NCBI GenBank assembly: GCA_965277345.1
Contig: CBDICI010000002.1
Span: 186,001-250,000, forward strand
Direction: 5' to 3'
Length of the DNA stretch: 64,000 bases
Source: CAIOYC01 sp965277345
GTDB lineage: Bacteria; Pseudomonadota; Alphaproteobacteria; Caulobacterales; Caulobacteraceae
Positions within the stretch are counted from its first letter, which is position 1. Every line of letters starts with the position of its first letter. Shown here one piece after another: positions 36,934 to 45,597 of this stretch. A model generated the notes under the pieces. It did no database searches and was not told where the DNA came from. It was given only the letters and a program-made list of their open reading frames with translations. The translations under genes were made by a program, and so were the position numbers.

Positions 36934-39543
36934 ATGACGGGTCAAACCGTGAGCGGCCGTTGCGGCATCGAGGCATCAGCGAGGGTCGCCAAGTCGCGCA
37001 CGCTGAGAGCTAAGATATTGGCGAGCGGCGCCGTTTATCTGGCCTTGGGTCTTTGGGCGCAGGCAGCGTCGGCGCAGCACGCCAGTCGCGAGCCCTCCGC
37101 ATCCGGCGCGGCGCCCGCGAGCGACACTGCAGCCCAGGCCAGCGCTGCGCAGGCCGAGGGCGAAACGGCCGAAATCGTGGTGACCGCCACCAAGCGGAAT
37201 GAGCGTCTGCGCGACGTGCCGGAAGCCATTACAGCCGTTTCGGGCGCATCGCTGGCCGCGGTCGGTCCCATCGCCAACACGTCCGACATCGTCAGCAGCG
37301 TGCCCGGCGCACGGTTCAATAACCTCGGCAATCCGCTACTGAGCGAAATCTCGATCCGCGGTTCGGGAACCGAGCGCGCGACCGGCGCCGACTCCTCGGT
37401 GGGTCTGTATAGCGACGGCATCTACATCGGGTTCAGCGGTAATGGCGGACGTAACTTCGCGCCGGTCGATTCGTTCGACGTCGACCACGTGGAGGTGTTG
37501 GAAGGCCCGCAAGGGGCGCTCTATGGCCGGGACGCCGAATACGGGGTGATCAACATCATCTCCCAACGCCACGCCTTCAAGAACTCCGCCTCCGTCGATG
37601 AGGTCTACAATTTCGATACGCAGCAGAATATCGTCTCGGCCATCGGCAACTACGCCATCAATGATAACTGGGCTGTCAGGCTGGGCGCCCAGGATTACAT
37701 CCAGTCCAAGGGATTTGAATACAATCCGACGCTTAACCGTTATTACGACGTGACGAGCGGCTATATCGTCCGCGGGCAGGTGCGCTACTCAGCCAACAAC
37801 TTCGATGTGGATTTGCTGGCTCAGCGGCAGGAGCTTCGCGTGCCGTCGTTCTATTCGGTGGACCAGGTCCAGCCCGCCAATCCGGCAGTCGGCTATCCGG
37901 GGTTCTCCACCTATCCGCTGGGCTTCTTCCAAAATCTGCGTTCCGTCCCGCACAACGGGACCGACTATGCCAAGGAAGACATCGACAACGTCTCGCTGTT
38001 CATCAATTACGACTTCGGCTGGTCCAAGCTGAGTTCGACGTCGAGCTGGCGTCGCATCAACACGACCCAGATGATCGATGCGGACTATATCGATCTGGCC
38101 ACCGAGATCGCCGTTCAGCAACTCGGCGAGAAGGGTGCTTACCCCTTCGTTCAGCAGAACAATATCGGCCAAACCGACACCTATTTCGAGGATATACACT
38201 TGGCTGGTGCGCCGATGTTTCATAACCGACTGAGCTGGCTCGGCGGTCTGGAACTGCTGGATCAGCCGCAGAACTCGCGCCAGACGGTGACGCAGAACCC
38301 CTGCGCCACCAACCAGAATCCCAACCCCGTGATCGGACAGGGCGCCTGTACCGGCACGCCGACGGCGCCGACCTGCACGCCCCTGTTGGGCTCGACCTGC
38401 CCGACCCCCGTCAGCCCCTATGGTTCGGACTCGCCCACCGCCAGTAAATACTATTCCTGGGCGCCCTATGTATCGCTGACCTACAAGATCGGCTGGGGCT
38501 TCACCATCGCGGGGGACCTGCGATACTCGCACGATCACAAGACGGCGACCAATTCGGTGTCTCAACTCTACACCAACCTCTCATACCCTTATCTGACGGG
38601 CGGCACGATCCCGGCCGCCAGTTACAGACTGGACTCGGGCAACACCAATTATGCGGTGACGCTGAGCTACAAGGTTCCAGACTCCGACACGATATTCTAC
38701 GGCAAGGTGGGGACGGGCTATCGGGTCGGTGGGTTCAATTTCGGCCACACCCCGCCGCTGTTGGCGCCGCCCTATCCAAAGGGCATCAGCGCCGCGCCCA
38801 ACTATGCGCCGGTCGTGCCGTCCTATAGCGACGAGACCAGCACCAGCTTCGAGGTCGGTGTGAAGGGCACGATCGCCCCGCGCACCTATCTGACCCTAGC
38901 GGCCTATTACCAGGATACGCTCAACGCCCTCGCCGGCGTGCAGGATGGCTGTACGGCCACCAATGCCTGTGAAGCCGGCAATACCAACTACACCGTGAAC
39001 GGCGGAACGGTGCATGGCAAAGGGTTGGAAGCGCAGTTCACAACGTCTCTCAATCTGCTCGGCGGCGTGCTCAACGTGCAGGTCAACGGGTCGACCCAGA
39101 CGGCTAAATACGTGAGCAACCCCACAGTCGGGGTCAATGGGCAGAAGTTGAACGGTCTGCCGCTGATCGGCACCTCGATCGCGGAGAACCCGCATTACCT
39201 CCTCGACGCGACGCTGAATTACGTTCATCCGATCACCAACGATATCCTGGGCTTCGCCAATTTGCGGATGCACGATCAGTGGGGCGGCATCCAGGATCCG
39301 CAAACCAGTGTGCTGGTGTTTCATATGGACAACTACCAAGACTACGATCTTCGCGCCGGCGTCGATTACAAGGCACTCGAGTTCGCTGTCATTGTCCGCA
39401 ATTTGACCGACGAGTTCCACCGCACGGCTCAGTTCCAACAGGCGGGCGTCAACACCATCACCGGCGCCACCGTGCCGGTAGTGACGCAGATCCGGCCCAA
39501 TCTTCCGCGCTCGATCTCACTGGAAGTGAAATACAAGTGGTAA
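36934..39543 (+). CDS. TonB-dependent receptor (locus B)
   Basis: The 869-residue receptor has a signal peptide (LALGLWAQAASA), an Ala-rich linker, the TonB-box-like AEIVVTATKRNERLRDVPEA, a plug with SEISIRGSGTERATGADS and VEVLEGPQGALYGRD, and a barrel ending in SLEVKYKW. ATG 36934 follows AAGGGGGAAAT. It is paralogous to the locus A receptor: the plug motif is identical over 18 residues and both have a four-cysteine loop (here GACTGTPTAPTC and neighbours) and an NGGTVH motif near the C-terminus. It leads a six-gene operon. Confidence 0.93.
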   Translation: MTGQTVSGRCGIEASARVAKSRTLRAKILASGAVYLALGLWAQAASAQHASREPSASGAAPASDTAAQASAAQAEGETAEIVVTATKRNERLRDVPEAITAVSGASLAAVGPIANTSDIVSSVPGARFNNLGNPLLSEISIRGSGTERATGADSSVGLYSDGIYIGFSGNGGRNFAPVDSFDVDHVEVLEGPQGALYGRDAEYGVINIISQRHAFKNSASVDEVYNFDTQQNIVSAIGNYAINDNWAVRLGAQDYIQSKGFEYNPTLNRYYDVTSGYIVRGQVRYSANNFDVDLLAQRQELRVPSFYSVDQVQPANPAVGYPGFSTYPLGFFQNLRSVPHNGTDYAKEDIDNVSLFINYDFGWSKLSSTSSWRRINTTQMIDADYIDLATEIAVQQLGEKGAYPFVQQNNIGQTDTYFEDIHLAGAPMFHNRLSWLGGLELLDQPQNSRQTVTQNPCATNQNPNPVIGQGACTGTPTAPTCTPLLGSTCPTPVSPYGSDSPTASKYYSWAPYVSLTYKIGWGFTIAGDLRYSHDHKTATNSVSQLYTNLSYPYLTGGTIPAASYRLDSGNTNYAVTLSYKVPDSDTIFYGKVGTGYRVGGFNFGHTPPLLAPPYPKGISAAPNYAPVVPSYSDETSTSFEVGVKGTIAPRTYLTLAAYYQDTLNALAGVQDGCTATNACEAGNTNYTVNGGTVHGKGLEAQFTTSLNLLGGVLNVQVNGSTQTAKYVSNPTVGVNGQKLNGLPLIGTSIAENPHYLLDATLNYVHPITNDILGFANLRMHDQWGGIQDPQTSVLVFHMDNYQDYDLRAGVDYKALEFAVIVRNLTDEFHRTAQFQQAGVNTITGATVPVVTQIRPNLPRSISLEVKYKW

Positions 39544-39550
39544 GGCGATC

Positions 39551-39976
39551 ATGGATGATCTGCAGCGATCGCTGATCGAACGGGCGTGTGGTCGGCTAGT
39601 GACGCAGTACTGTCACTATATCGACCACGGTCAGGCCTCGCGTGTGGCGAGGTTGTTCTCGGTCGATGGAGTCTGGTGCTCTGCCGAGCAGACCATGAGC
39701 GGGGTCGCAGAAATCGAGCGTGGCTTCATGCGGCGTGAGACTAATGTCGGTCGGTTTTCGCGCCACGTGTGCAACAACCTGCTGATCGACGTCGAGGATG
39801 CCGATCATGCGACCGGCGTGGTGTATTTGACGCTCTATCGGCACGATGGCGAGGTGGGGCGGCGGAGCGCCCCGACCGGGCCGCCGACTTTTATCGGCGA
39901 ATACCGCGACCGGTTTGTCCACACCGTGGACGGGTGGCGGTTCCAGCGCCGCGATGTATCGGCCGACTTCGTATGA
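39551..39976 (+). CDS. SnoaL/NTF2-like protein
   Basis: The 141-residue protein is a small alpha-plus-beta NTF2-like fold: an N-terminal helix pair (LVTQYCHYIDHGQASRVARL), FSVDGVW, a variable middle and a C-terminal FIGEYRDRFVHTVDGWRFQR. Members are non-specific ligand-binding proteins or isomerase/dehydratase-like enzymes acting on polyketides, steroids and aromatic compounds. The pocket residues here do not tell which. The gene begins seven bases after the TonB receptor stop. Confidence 0.82.
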   Translation: MDDLQRSLIERACGRLVTQYCHYIDHGQASRVARLFSVDGVWCSAEQTMSGVAEIERGFMRRETNVGRFSRHVCNNLLIDVEDADHATGVVYLTLYRHDGEVGRRSAPTGPPTFIGEYRDRFVHTVDGWRFQRRDVSADFV

Positions 39977-39986
39977 GCGGGTCATC

Positions 39987-40790
39987 GTGACGTCATCACG
40001 CGTGTTCAAGGAGCGCCACCTCGGCGCGGTCTTCATCGTCACCGGCGGCGGAAGCGGCATCGGCGCCGCGACCGCCGAGCGGCTGGCGGCGGAGGGCGCC
40101 AAGGTGGTCGTCGCCGACGTGCGGGGCCCCTCCGCCGAGGCAATCGCGCAGACCATCAACGCCGCCGGGGGCGAAGCGATCGGGCTGTCCTGCGATGTCT
40201 CTTGTGAGGACGACGTTCGCGCCATGGTCCGCCATGCCAGTGAACGGTTCGGCCCGGTATCGGGTCTATTCGCCAACGCGGGCACGGCCGGGCGCGGCTG
40301 GATCCACGAGACCGAACTCGCCGATTGGCAGCGCGTACTATCCGTCAACCTGACCGGCCCATTTCTGTGCGCCAAACACCTGCTGCCGGCGATGGTCGAG
40401 CAGGGGCGGGGCGTGATCGTCACTACCGGATCAATCGCCTCGGTCGTGATCGGCGGCGCCGGTTCGGCCGCCAGTTATGCGTCCAGCAAGGGTGGCCTGC
40501 TTCAACTCACCAAGCAGATCGCAGTGGACTACGGCGCCCAGGGCATTCGGGCCGTCTGTGTCTGTCCCGGGGCGGTGAAGACGCAGATGGGGGTGCACGT
40601 AAGCCAAGACCGTCAGGCCGACCAGACCCAGGCGACAACATCGCTGCCGCGCCCATCGCCTTGGACGCCGCTGTCGCGAGCCGCCGCTCCCGAAGAAATT
40701 GCGTCGGTGGTCTCGTTCCTGCTGTCCGACGAAGCGTCCTTCATCACGGGAAGCGCGGTATTCGTCGATGGCGGCCTGCTCGCCATCTGA
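39987..40790 (+). CDS. Short-chain dehydrogenase/reductase
   Basis: The 267-residue protein is a classical SDR: nucleotide loop VTGGGSGIGAATAERLA, FANAGTAG, the catalytic serine region VTTGSIASV, and the Tyr/Lys pair in SYASSKGGLLQL. The residue after the second strand (VVADVRG) suggests NAD(H) preference. It should oxidise or reduce a secondary alcohol or ketone from the imported substrate. The start is GTG 39987, ten bases after the previous stop, with a weak ribosome-binding site. The stop overlaps the next start (TGATG). Confidence 0.9.
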   Translation: MTSSRVFKERHLGAVFIVTGGGSGIGAATAERLAAEGAKVVVADVRGPSAEAIAQTINAAGGEAIGLSCDVSCEDDVRAMVRHASERFGPVSGLFANAGTAGRGWIHETELADWQRVLSVNLTGPFLCAKHLLPAMVEQGRGVIVTTGSIASVVIGGAGSAASYASSKGGLLQLTKQIAVDYGAQGIRAVCVCPGAVKTQMGVHVSQDRQADQTQATTSLPRPSPWTPLSRAAAPEEIASVVSFLLSDEASFITGSAVFVDGGLLAI

Positions 40791-42280
40791 TGGCCATGGC
40801 CGGACCCGAGTCCGCCGCAAAAGGACCGGCGGCGGCCGACGTCGAACCCCGGCCCCTCGCCTTCCATACAAAGGTGCTATTTGGCATCGGCTCGATGGAG
40901 GACGGGTCGCAGCTCATCATCGTCGGCGGCATCCTGCTGTTTTACTACAGCCAGATCCTGAAGGCGCCGGTGGGACTGGTCAGCCTGGTGCTGGGCGCAT
41001 CGCTCTTTGTCGATGCCTTCTTCGATCTATTGGTGGCGCAGGTCTCGGACAATCTTCGGTCGCCGCTCGGCCGGCGGCATCCGCTGATGTACGCCTCGGT
41101 GCTGCCGGTGGGGCTGTTCTTCGCGGCCATGTGGATTCCGCCGGCGCACCTGGCTCGAAACCACTTGCTCCTATGGCTCGGCGTGACGGTGACCCTGTTC
41201 CGCTTCAGTCACAGCCTTTACATGGTGCCGTCGGGCTCCCTCCTGCCGGAGCTCGCGCCGGGCTATCATGATCGGACACAGCTGTTCGGCTTTCGCTATA
41301 CACTTGGCGCCATCGGCGGAGGCATCGCCGCCATCCTCGCTTACGGCGTATTCCTTCACCGGACGCCGGCCTACCCCCTCGGTCAGTTCAATCCGGCCGG
41401 TTACGCGCCGTTGGGCGTGGCGATCGCGGCGTTCATCATGAGCGCCAACCTGGTCTCCGATCTCGGTACGCACTCGCGCATCCCGTATCTCTATCGGCCC
41501 AAGAAGCGCGACCTGACCCTGGGTGCGTGGCTGCACGAGATCGGCAGCATCTTCGACAATCGCAATTTCCTGGTCTCGATCCTCGGCGGGATGCTGTCGG
41601 CGGTGCCGCCGGCGCTGATCGCCGGCCTCGGCATCTACATCAACACCTATATCTTCAGTCTGCCCGCTAGCAATGTCATGTGGCTGGTGGCGAGCCAGGC
41701 CCTGGCTGCGCCGGTCGCCTTCGCCATGGCGAGCCTGGTTTCGCGCCGGCTCGGCAAGCGCGGCGCCTATCTTGGCTTTTACGCCGCCAGCCTGGTGTTC
41801 GTGCACGGACCCCTGGTCTGTCGGTTGTTGAACATCCTTCCAGCCAATGGAACCGCGCTTTTGCTGCCGGTGCTGATCGGCGCGCAACTCATCGCCGGCG
41901 CCCTGTCCATCGCCGCCTCCATTCTCAACACCTCGATGATCGCCGACATCGTCGAAGACAACCAGGCGCGAACCGGCAGGCGATCCGAAGGCCTCGTCCT
42001 GTTCTCCGAGCGCCTGATCCTGAAGCTGGTCGGCGGGCTCGCGACGGTGTTGCCCGGCATCCTGCTGGCGCTCGTCCATTTTCCGACTGGCGCGCGCCCC
42101 GCGCATCTTGAGCCGGCGGTCACCCGCAATCTGGCCGAACTCTACCTCGGCGTATCACTGAGCTTCAGCCTGATGGCTATGCTCGTCTGGTTGCTGTTCC
42201 GGATCGATCATGAGGTTCACCAGCGCAACCTCGCCGCCGTCGCGGCGCGCCGGGCCGAAGAACAGCGGTTGGAGCGGTGA
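40790..42280 (+). CDS. MFS transporter, GPH-type sodium/proton symporter
   Basis: The 496-residue protein has 12 hydrophobic spans and the glycoside-pentoside-hexuronide (MFS_2) pattern: FGIGSMEDGSQ at the start, DAFFDLLVAQVSDNLRSPLG, RRHPLMYASVLPVGLFF and MIADIVEDNQARTGRRSEG. These proteins import sugars, steroids or other organic solutes. It probably carries the product of outer-membrane uptake across the inner membrane. ATG 40790 shares a base with the SDR stop. Confidence 0.88.
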   Translation: MAMAGPESAAKGPAAADVEPRPLAFHTKVLFGIGSMEDGSQLIIVGGILLFYYSQILKAPVGLVSLVLGASLFVDAFFDLLVAQVSDNLRSPLGRRHPLMYASVLPVGLFFAAMWIPPAHLARNHLLLWLGVTVTLFRFSHSLYMVPSGSLLPELAPGYHDRTQLFGFRYTLGAIGGGIAAILAYGVFLHRTPAYPLGQFNPAGYAPLGVAIAAFIMSANLVSDLGTHSRIPYLYRPKKRDLTLGAWLHEIGSIFDNRNFLVSILGGMLSAVPPALIAGLGIYINTYIFSLPASNVMWLVASQALAAPVAFAMASLVSRRLGKRGAYLGFYAASLVFVHGPLVCRLLNILPANGTALLLPVLIGAQLIAGALSIAASILNTSMIADIVEDNQARTGRRSEGLVLFSERLILKLVGGLATVLPGILLALVHFPTGARPAHLEPAVTRNLAELYLGVSLSFSLMAMLVWLLFRIDHEVHQRNLAAVAARRAEEQRLER

Positions 42281-42358
42281 TGCTGAAGCGCCACGCTTTC
42301 GACCGCCGAAAGCCGCTCGATGATGACGCGAGCGCCGGCTGATGCGCGACTTCGGCCC

Positions 42359-43648
42359 ATGGATGTGAGCAGGCGCGAAACCCTCATGGCGGCAGTTCTC
42401 GGCGCGAGCCATGGCGGACCCCTTCCCGCTGACCGGACAGCGCGGGTACAGACCCTGCTCGACCGATACATCGCCCTCGGCGACAAACGCTCTGGCGGCG
42501 CGGGCGACAACGCCGCCGGGGCGTGGCTCGAAGGCGAGCTGAAGGGCCTCGGCTTCGCCCTGTCGCGGCAGGCCTTCCCGTCGCCTTTCTTCGAGGTCGA
42601 CAAGGGCGAACTCACGGTGGGTTCGCACACCGTCGCCGTGGCGCCGCAGCCCCTGGTGACATCTACCGCGCCCAGCGGTGTCTCCGGCCGACTAAGGGTG
42701 TTGGAGCCATGGTCACAGCCCGGGCCGATGGACGGCGCCATCGTGCTCATACCGCTGCCCCATGCCCGCTGGTCGACGTCGTTGGCGCCGGCCATTGTGG
42801 GCCCGATCAAGACGGCGACATCGGCGGGAGCCGCCGCCATCGTCCTGATCACCACCGGGCCGACCGGCGAGGCCATCATGCTCAACGCCGATGCCGCCAG
42901 ACCGCTGTCCGACAGACCCGTGGCGATTCTCGGCCCCAAGGCCGCCGCGCCACTTCTCAAGGCGGCCGCAGAGGGCGCAGACGCGCGACTGACCATCACG
43001 GGGCGGGCGGGACACCGGCCGGCGTTCAACATCGTCGGCCGTTTGGAACGCGGATTTGGCCGATGGCTGGTCGTCTCTACCCCCCGATCCGGTTGGGACG
43101 TCTGCGCTGGTGAGCGCGGCCCGGGCATTGCCTTGTGGTTGCTGCTCGCGGCATGGGCCTGCTCCCACCTCCGGCACGACCTGCTCTTTCTCTGCAACAG
43201 CGGGCACGAGTATGAGAATCTTGGCGCCGAAAACATCCTGCGCGCGGCCGCGCCTCCCGTTGACGAGACGGCGCTTTGGCTGCACCTCGGGGCCAATCTG
43301 GCGGCGCGCGACTGGCGGCAGGCTGCGGAGCTCCAGCCGCTGCCGAGCGCCGATCCCCAGCGCTTTCTCGCGGCGACGTCTGTCCTCGTCGCAGCCTGCG
43401 AGGCGGCGTTCAGGGGCCTGCCAGGGCTTGAGGCGGTGACGCGCGTAGACCGTACGGGCGCTCCCGGTGAACTCGGCCCGATCCTGCAGGCCGGCTATAC
43501 GCGCGTTGCGGGCGCCTTCGGTGCGCACCGCTTCCATCACACCGTCAAGGACGATGCCCGCTGCGTTTCAGCGCCTCTGGTCGTTCCGGTGTTCGATGCG
43601 TTTCGGAACTTGGCCGAGCGTGTGTTGATACAGGGCCTTGACCGATGA
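42359..43648 (+). CDS. Exported M28-like protein with altered metal site (locus B paralogue)
   Basis: The 429-residue protein is paralogous to the one at 15058-16347 and has the same length from ATG 42359. Shared features are the twin-arginine start (VSRRETLMAAVLG), TTGPTGEAI, STPRSGW, SGHEYE, LHLGANLAARDW, PLPSADPQRFL and DDARCVSAPLV. As in the paralogue, motifs that hold zinc in M28 peptidases are changed (PRS for H-x-D, ER for DD, HE for EE), while a C-terminal HHT histidine remains. It may be a non-metallo or differently metallated hydrolase, or a binding protein. A start at 42320 is possible but weaker. Confidence 0.68.
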   Translation: MDVSRRETLMAAVLGASHGGPLPADRTARVQTLLDRYIALGDKRSGGAGDNAAGAWLEGELKGLGFALSRQAFPSPFFEVDKGELTVGSHTVAVAPQPLVTSTAPSGVSGRLRVLEPWSQPGPMDGAIVLIPLPHARWSTSLAPAIVGPIKTATSAGAAAIVLITTGPTGEAIMLNADAARPLSDRPVAILGPKAAAPLLKAAAEGADARLTITGRAGHRPAFNIVGRLERGFGRWLVVSTPRSGWDVCAGERGPGIALWLLLAAWACSHLRHDLLFLCNSGHEYENLGAENILRAAAPPVDETALWLHLGANLAARDWRQAAELQPLPSADPQRFLAATSVLVAACEAAFRGLPGLEAVTRVDRTGAPGELGPILQAGYTRVAGAFGAHRFHHTVKDDARCVSAPLVVPVFDAFRNLAERVLIQGLDR

Positions 43649-43763
43649 CGCGAACTGACCGCCGTGCAGTAGGCGAACCCTTGTTTGACAATAATGCCGC
43701 TGCGGCGGTCGGCGCCGCACCCTACTCGCCTGATGAGCGAAAAACTCCAGCTGTCTTTTTCTA

Positions 43764-45008
43764 ATGTCAGAGTTGAGCGTCCGTCGGGGCAAGCAAGACC
43801 GTCCCGTGAAATACGAGCGGCGAAAGACCGAAATCCTCGCCGCTGCGGTTGAGGCCGTTAACCGCAAGGGTGTACGCGCGATGACCCTGGGCGACGTAGC
43901 CGCTCACCTCGGTCTGGGCTCGACGGCGGTCAGCTACTACTACCGCAAGAAGGAACAACTGGCGGCGGCCTGTTTTCTCCAGGCCCTGGAGCGATACGAA
44001 GACCTGATTGCTCAAGCTGAGCCCGAACGGGACCCGCGCGTACGCCTGCGTAGTTTCTTTCACGTCTTCGCGCGCTATTTCGCCAAAGTGGCGTTAGGCG
44101 AAAGCCCAGCGATCGCGATGTTCAACGACGTGCGCGCCATCCGCGACAGCGCCGTGAATTCAGCGTTCACCCACATGTTTCGGCGCGTTCGCCAGTTGAT
44201 CGCAAACGGCCCCCCTAACGTGGGGACCCCGATGGAAAGGAATGCACGCGCACACCTCGTCATCTCTCAGGCGTTCTGGGCGGTGCTCTGGCTTGAGCGG
44301 TATGACCCTCGCGATTATGAGCGAATGATCGATCGCATGGTCGATATTCTGCTGGATGGTTTCGCGCCATCGGGCGCACGCTGGTCCCAGCCCGTGCCGC
44401 CCGCATCAAAGCCAGCGAGCGAGGAAGGGGGGGGCGTGTCCCGCGCCGCCTTCCTGCGCGTCGCCACCGAAATGATCAACGAGGAAGGCTATCACGGCGC
44501 ATCGGTGGCGCGGATTTGCGAGCGGCTGCAAGTCACGAAGGGCGCCTTCTATCACCACAACGACGCCAAGAGCGAACTTGTCGCGGCGTGCTTCGATCGA
44601 ACATTGACGACCGTGCGCCAGACCCAGGTCGAGGCCGAGCAGATCAGCAGCAACGGGTTCGACGGCTTGTGGTGGGCGACAGCGACCCTGGTGAGCCGCG
44701 ATATATCGGGCGAAGCGCCGCTTTTGCGGACCTCGGCGCTGTCAACGGTGCCGGAAGACATGCGGGCGCAGCTGATCCGCCGGTTCGATCAAACCTCGGC
44801 CCGGTTCGCAAGTATGGTCAGCGACGGCGTCGCCGATGGGTCAGTGCGCGCCATCGACGCCAACGTCGCCGCGCAGATGGTGACAACGACCGTCAATGCG
44901 AGTGCCGAACTCAAGCACTGGGCCCCCGGCGTCACACCCGAAAATTCGGCGGAGGTCTATGCCCGGCCGCTCTTCACCGGACTTTTTCCATCTCCGGCCA
45001 AGCAATGA
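43764..45008 (+). CDS. Tandem TetR regulator with two DNA-binding domains
   Basis: At 414 residues this is twice the normal TetR length. The first half has a TetR helix-turn-helix (AMTLGDVAAHLGLGSTAVSY followed by YYRKKEQL, residues about 18-78) and its ligand domain. The second half, from about residue 225, has another (GASVARICERLQVTKGAFYH followed by HNDAKSELVAA) and its own helical domain. One chain may therefore form an internal dimer or bind two operator types. It ends the locus B plus-strand operon or starts its own unit 115 bases after the M28-like gene. It likely controls locus B. Confidence 0.88.
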   Translation: MSELSVRRGKQDRPVKYERRKTEILAAAVEAVNRKGVRAMTLGDVAAHLGLGSTAVSYYYRKKEQLAAACFLQALERYEDLIAQAEPERDPRVRLRSFFHVFARYFAKVALGESPAIAMFNDVRAIRDSAVNSAFTHMFRRVRQLIANGPPNVGTPMERNARAHLVISQAFWAVLWLERYDPRDYERMIDRMVDILLDGFAPSGARWSQPVPPASKPASEEGGGVSRAAFLRVATEMINEEGYHGASVARICERLQVTKGAFYHHNDAKSELVAACFDRTLTTVRQTQVEAEQISSNGFDGLWWATATLVSRDISGEAPLLRTSALSTVPEDMRAQLIRRFDQTSARFASMVSDGVADGSVRAIDANVAAQMVTTTVNASAELKHWAPGVTPENSAEVYARPLFTGLFPSPAKQ

Positions 45009-45094
45009 CGCTCCTGGATGTCCGTGGCGGAGTTCTTTGTTATTTCGGATGCGTTCCGCGATGGCGAGACCTTAACCTTCTCCGCAGGTTGAGA

Positions 45095-45168
45095 TGGCTG
45101 GGGGACAAGGACTCGAACCTTGAATGACGGTACCAAAAACCGCAGTGTTACCATTACACCATCCCCCA
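45095..45168 (-). tRNA. tRNA-Gln (anticodon TTG)
   Basis: The minus strand folds as a cloverleaf: acceptor TGGGGGA paired with TCCCCCA, D arm GTGTAATGGTAACAC, anticodon stem GCGGT/ACCGT with loop TTTTGGT (anticodon TTG), T arm with GGTTCGAGTCC, discriminator G and an encoded CCA. It is 74 bases. Its 3' end faces locus B, the usual orientation for an integration site. Confidence 0.95.
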
Positions 45169-45355
45169 AGGATGGTCCCGCGAGCCCGCCGTGGCGGCGG
45201 GGTTCGCGTCGGAAGGCGGTGCACATAGCCTACCGCACCGAGCCTTGCAACACCGCGCCCGGCCTCCGCCAAACACGGGCGGCCCGCGTAAAACAAGGCC
45301 GCCGGGTTCGCTTGCGGGGGGGGGACCTCTCCTCTATAAGGCGCGCCTCCGAGGA

Positions 45356-45432
45356 CGGAGTATAGCTCAGCCTGGTAGAGCACCACGTTCGGGACGTGGG
45401 GGTCGCAAGTTCGAATCTTGCTACTCCGACCA
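45356..45432 (+). tRNA. tRNA-Pro (anticodon CGG)
   Basis: Acceptor CGGAGTA pairs with TACTCCG. The D arm is GCTCAGCCTGGTAGAGC, the anticodon stem CCACG/CGTGG encloses loop TTCGGGA (anticodon CGG), the T arm contains AGTTCGAATCT, and ACCA is encoded. It is 77 bases, divergent from tRNA-Gln, 187 bases away. Confidence 0.96.
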
Positions 45433-45597
45433 TCGGAACCGGCGCCTTGGCGATCCCGACGCCAGGGCCCTGCGCAGACCCCCGTCCGATGGCGCGCCGG
45501 CGCTCGCGTCCGGCGTGCAGGGCGTTTGACCGCGCGCGTCCAATCGTTACCTTGGCCGGATCGACGCGGCCGCGTCGCGGCCCACGACGGACGCCCG

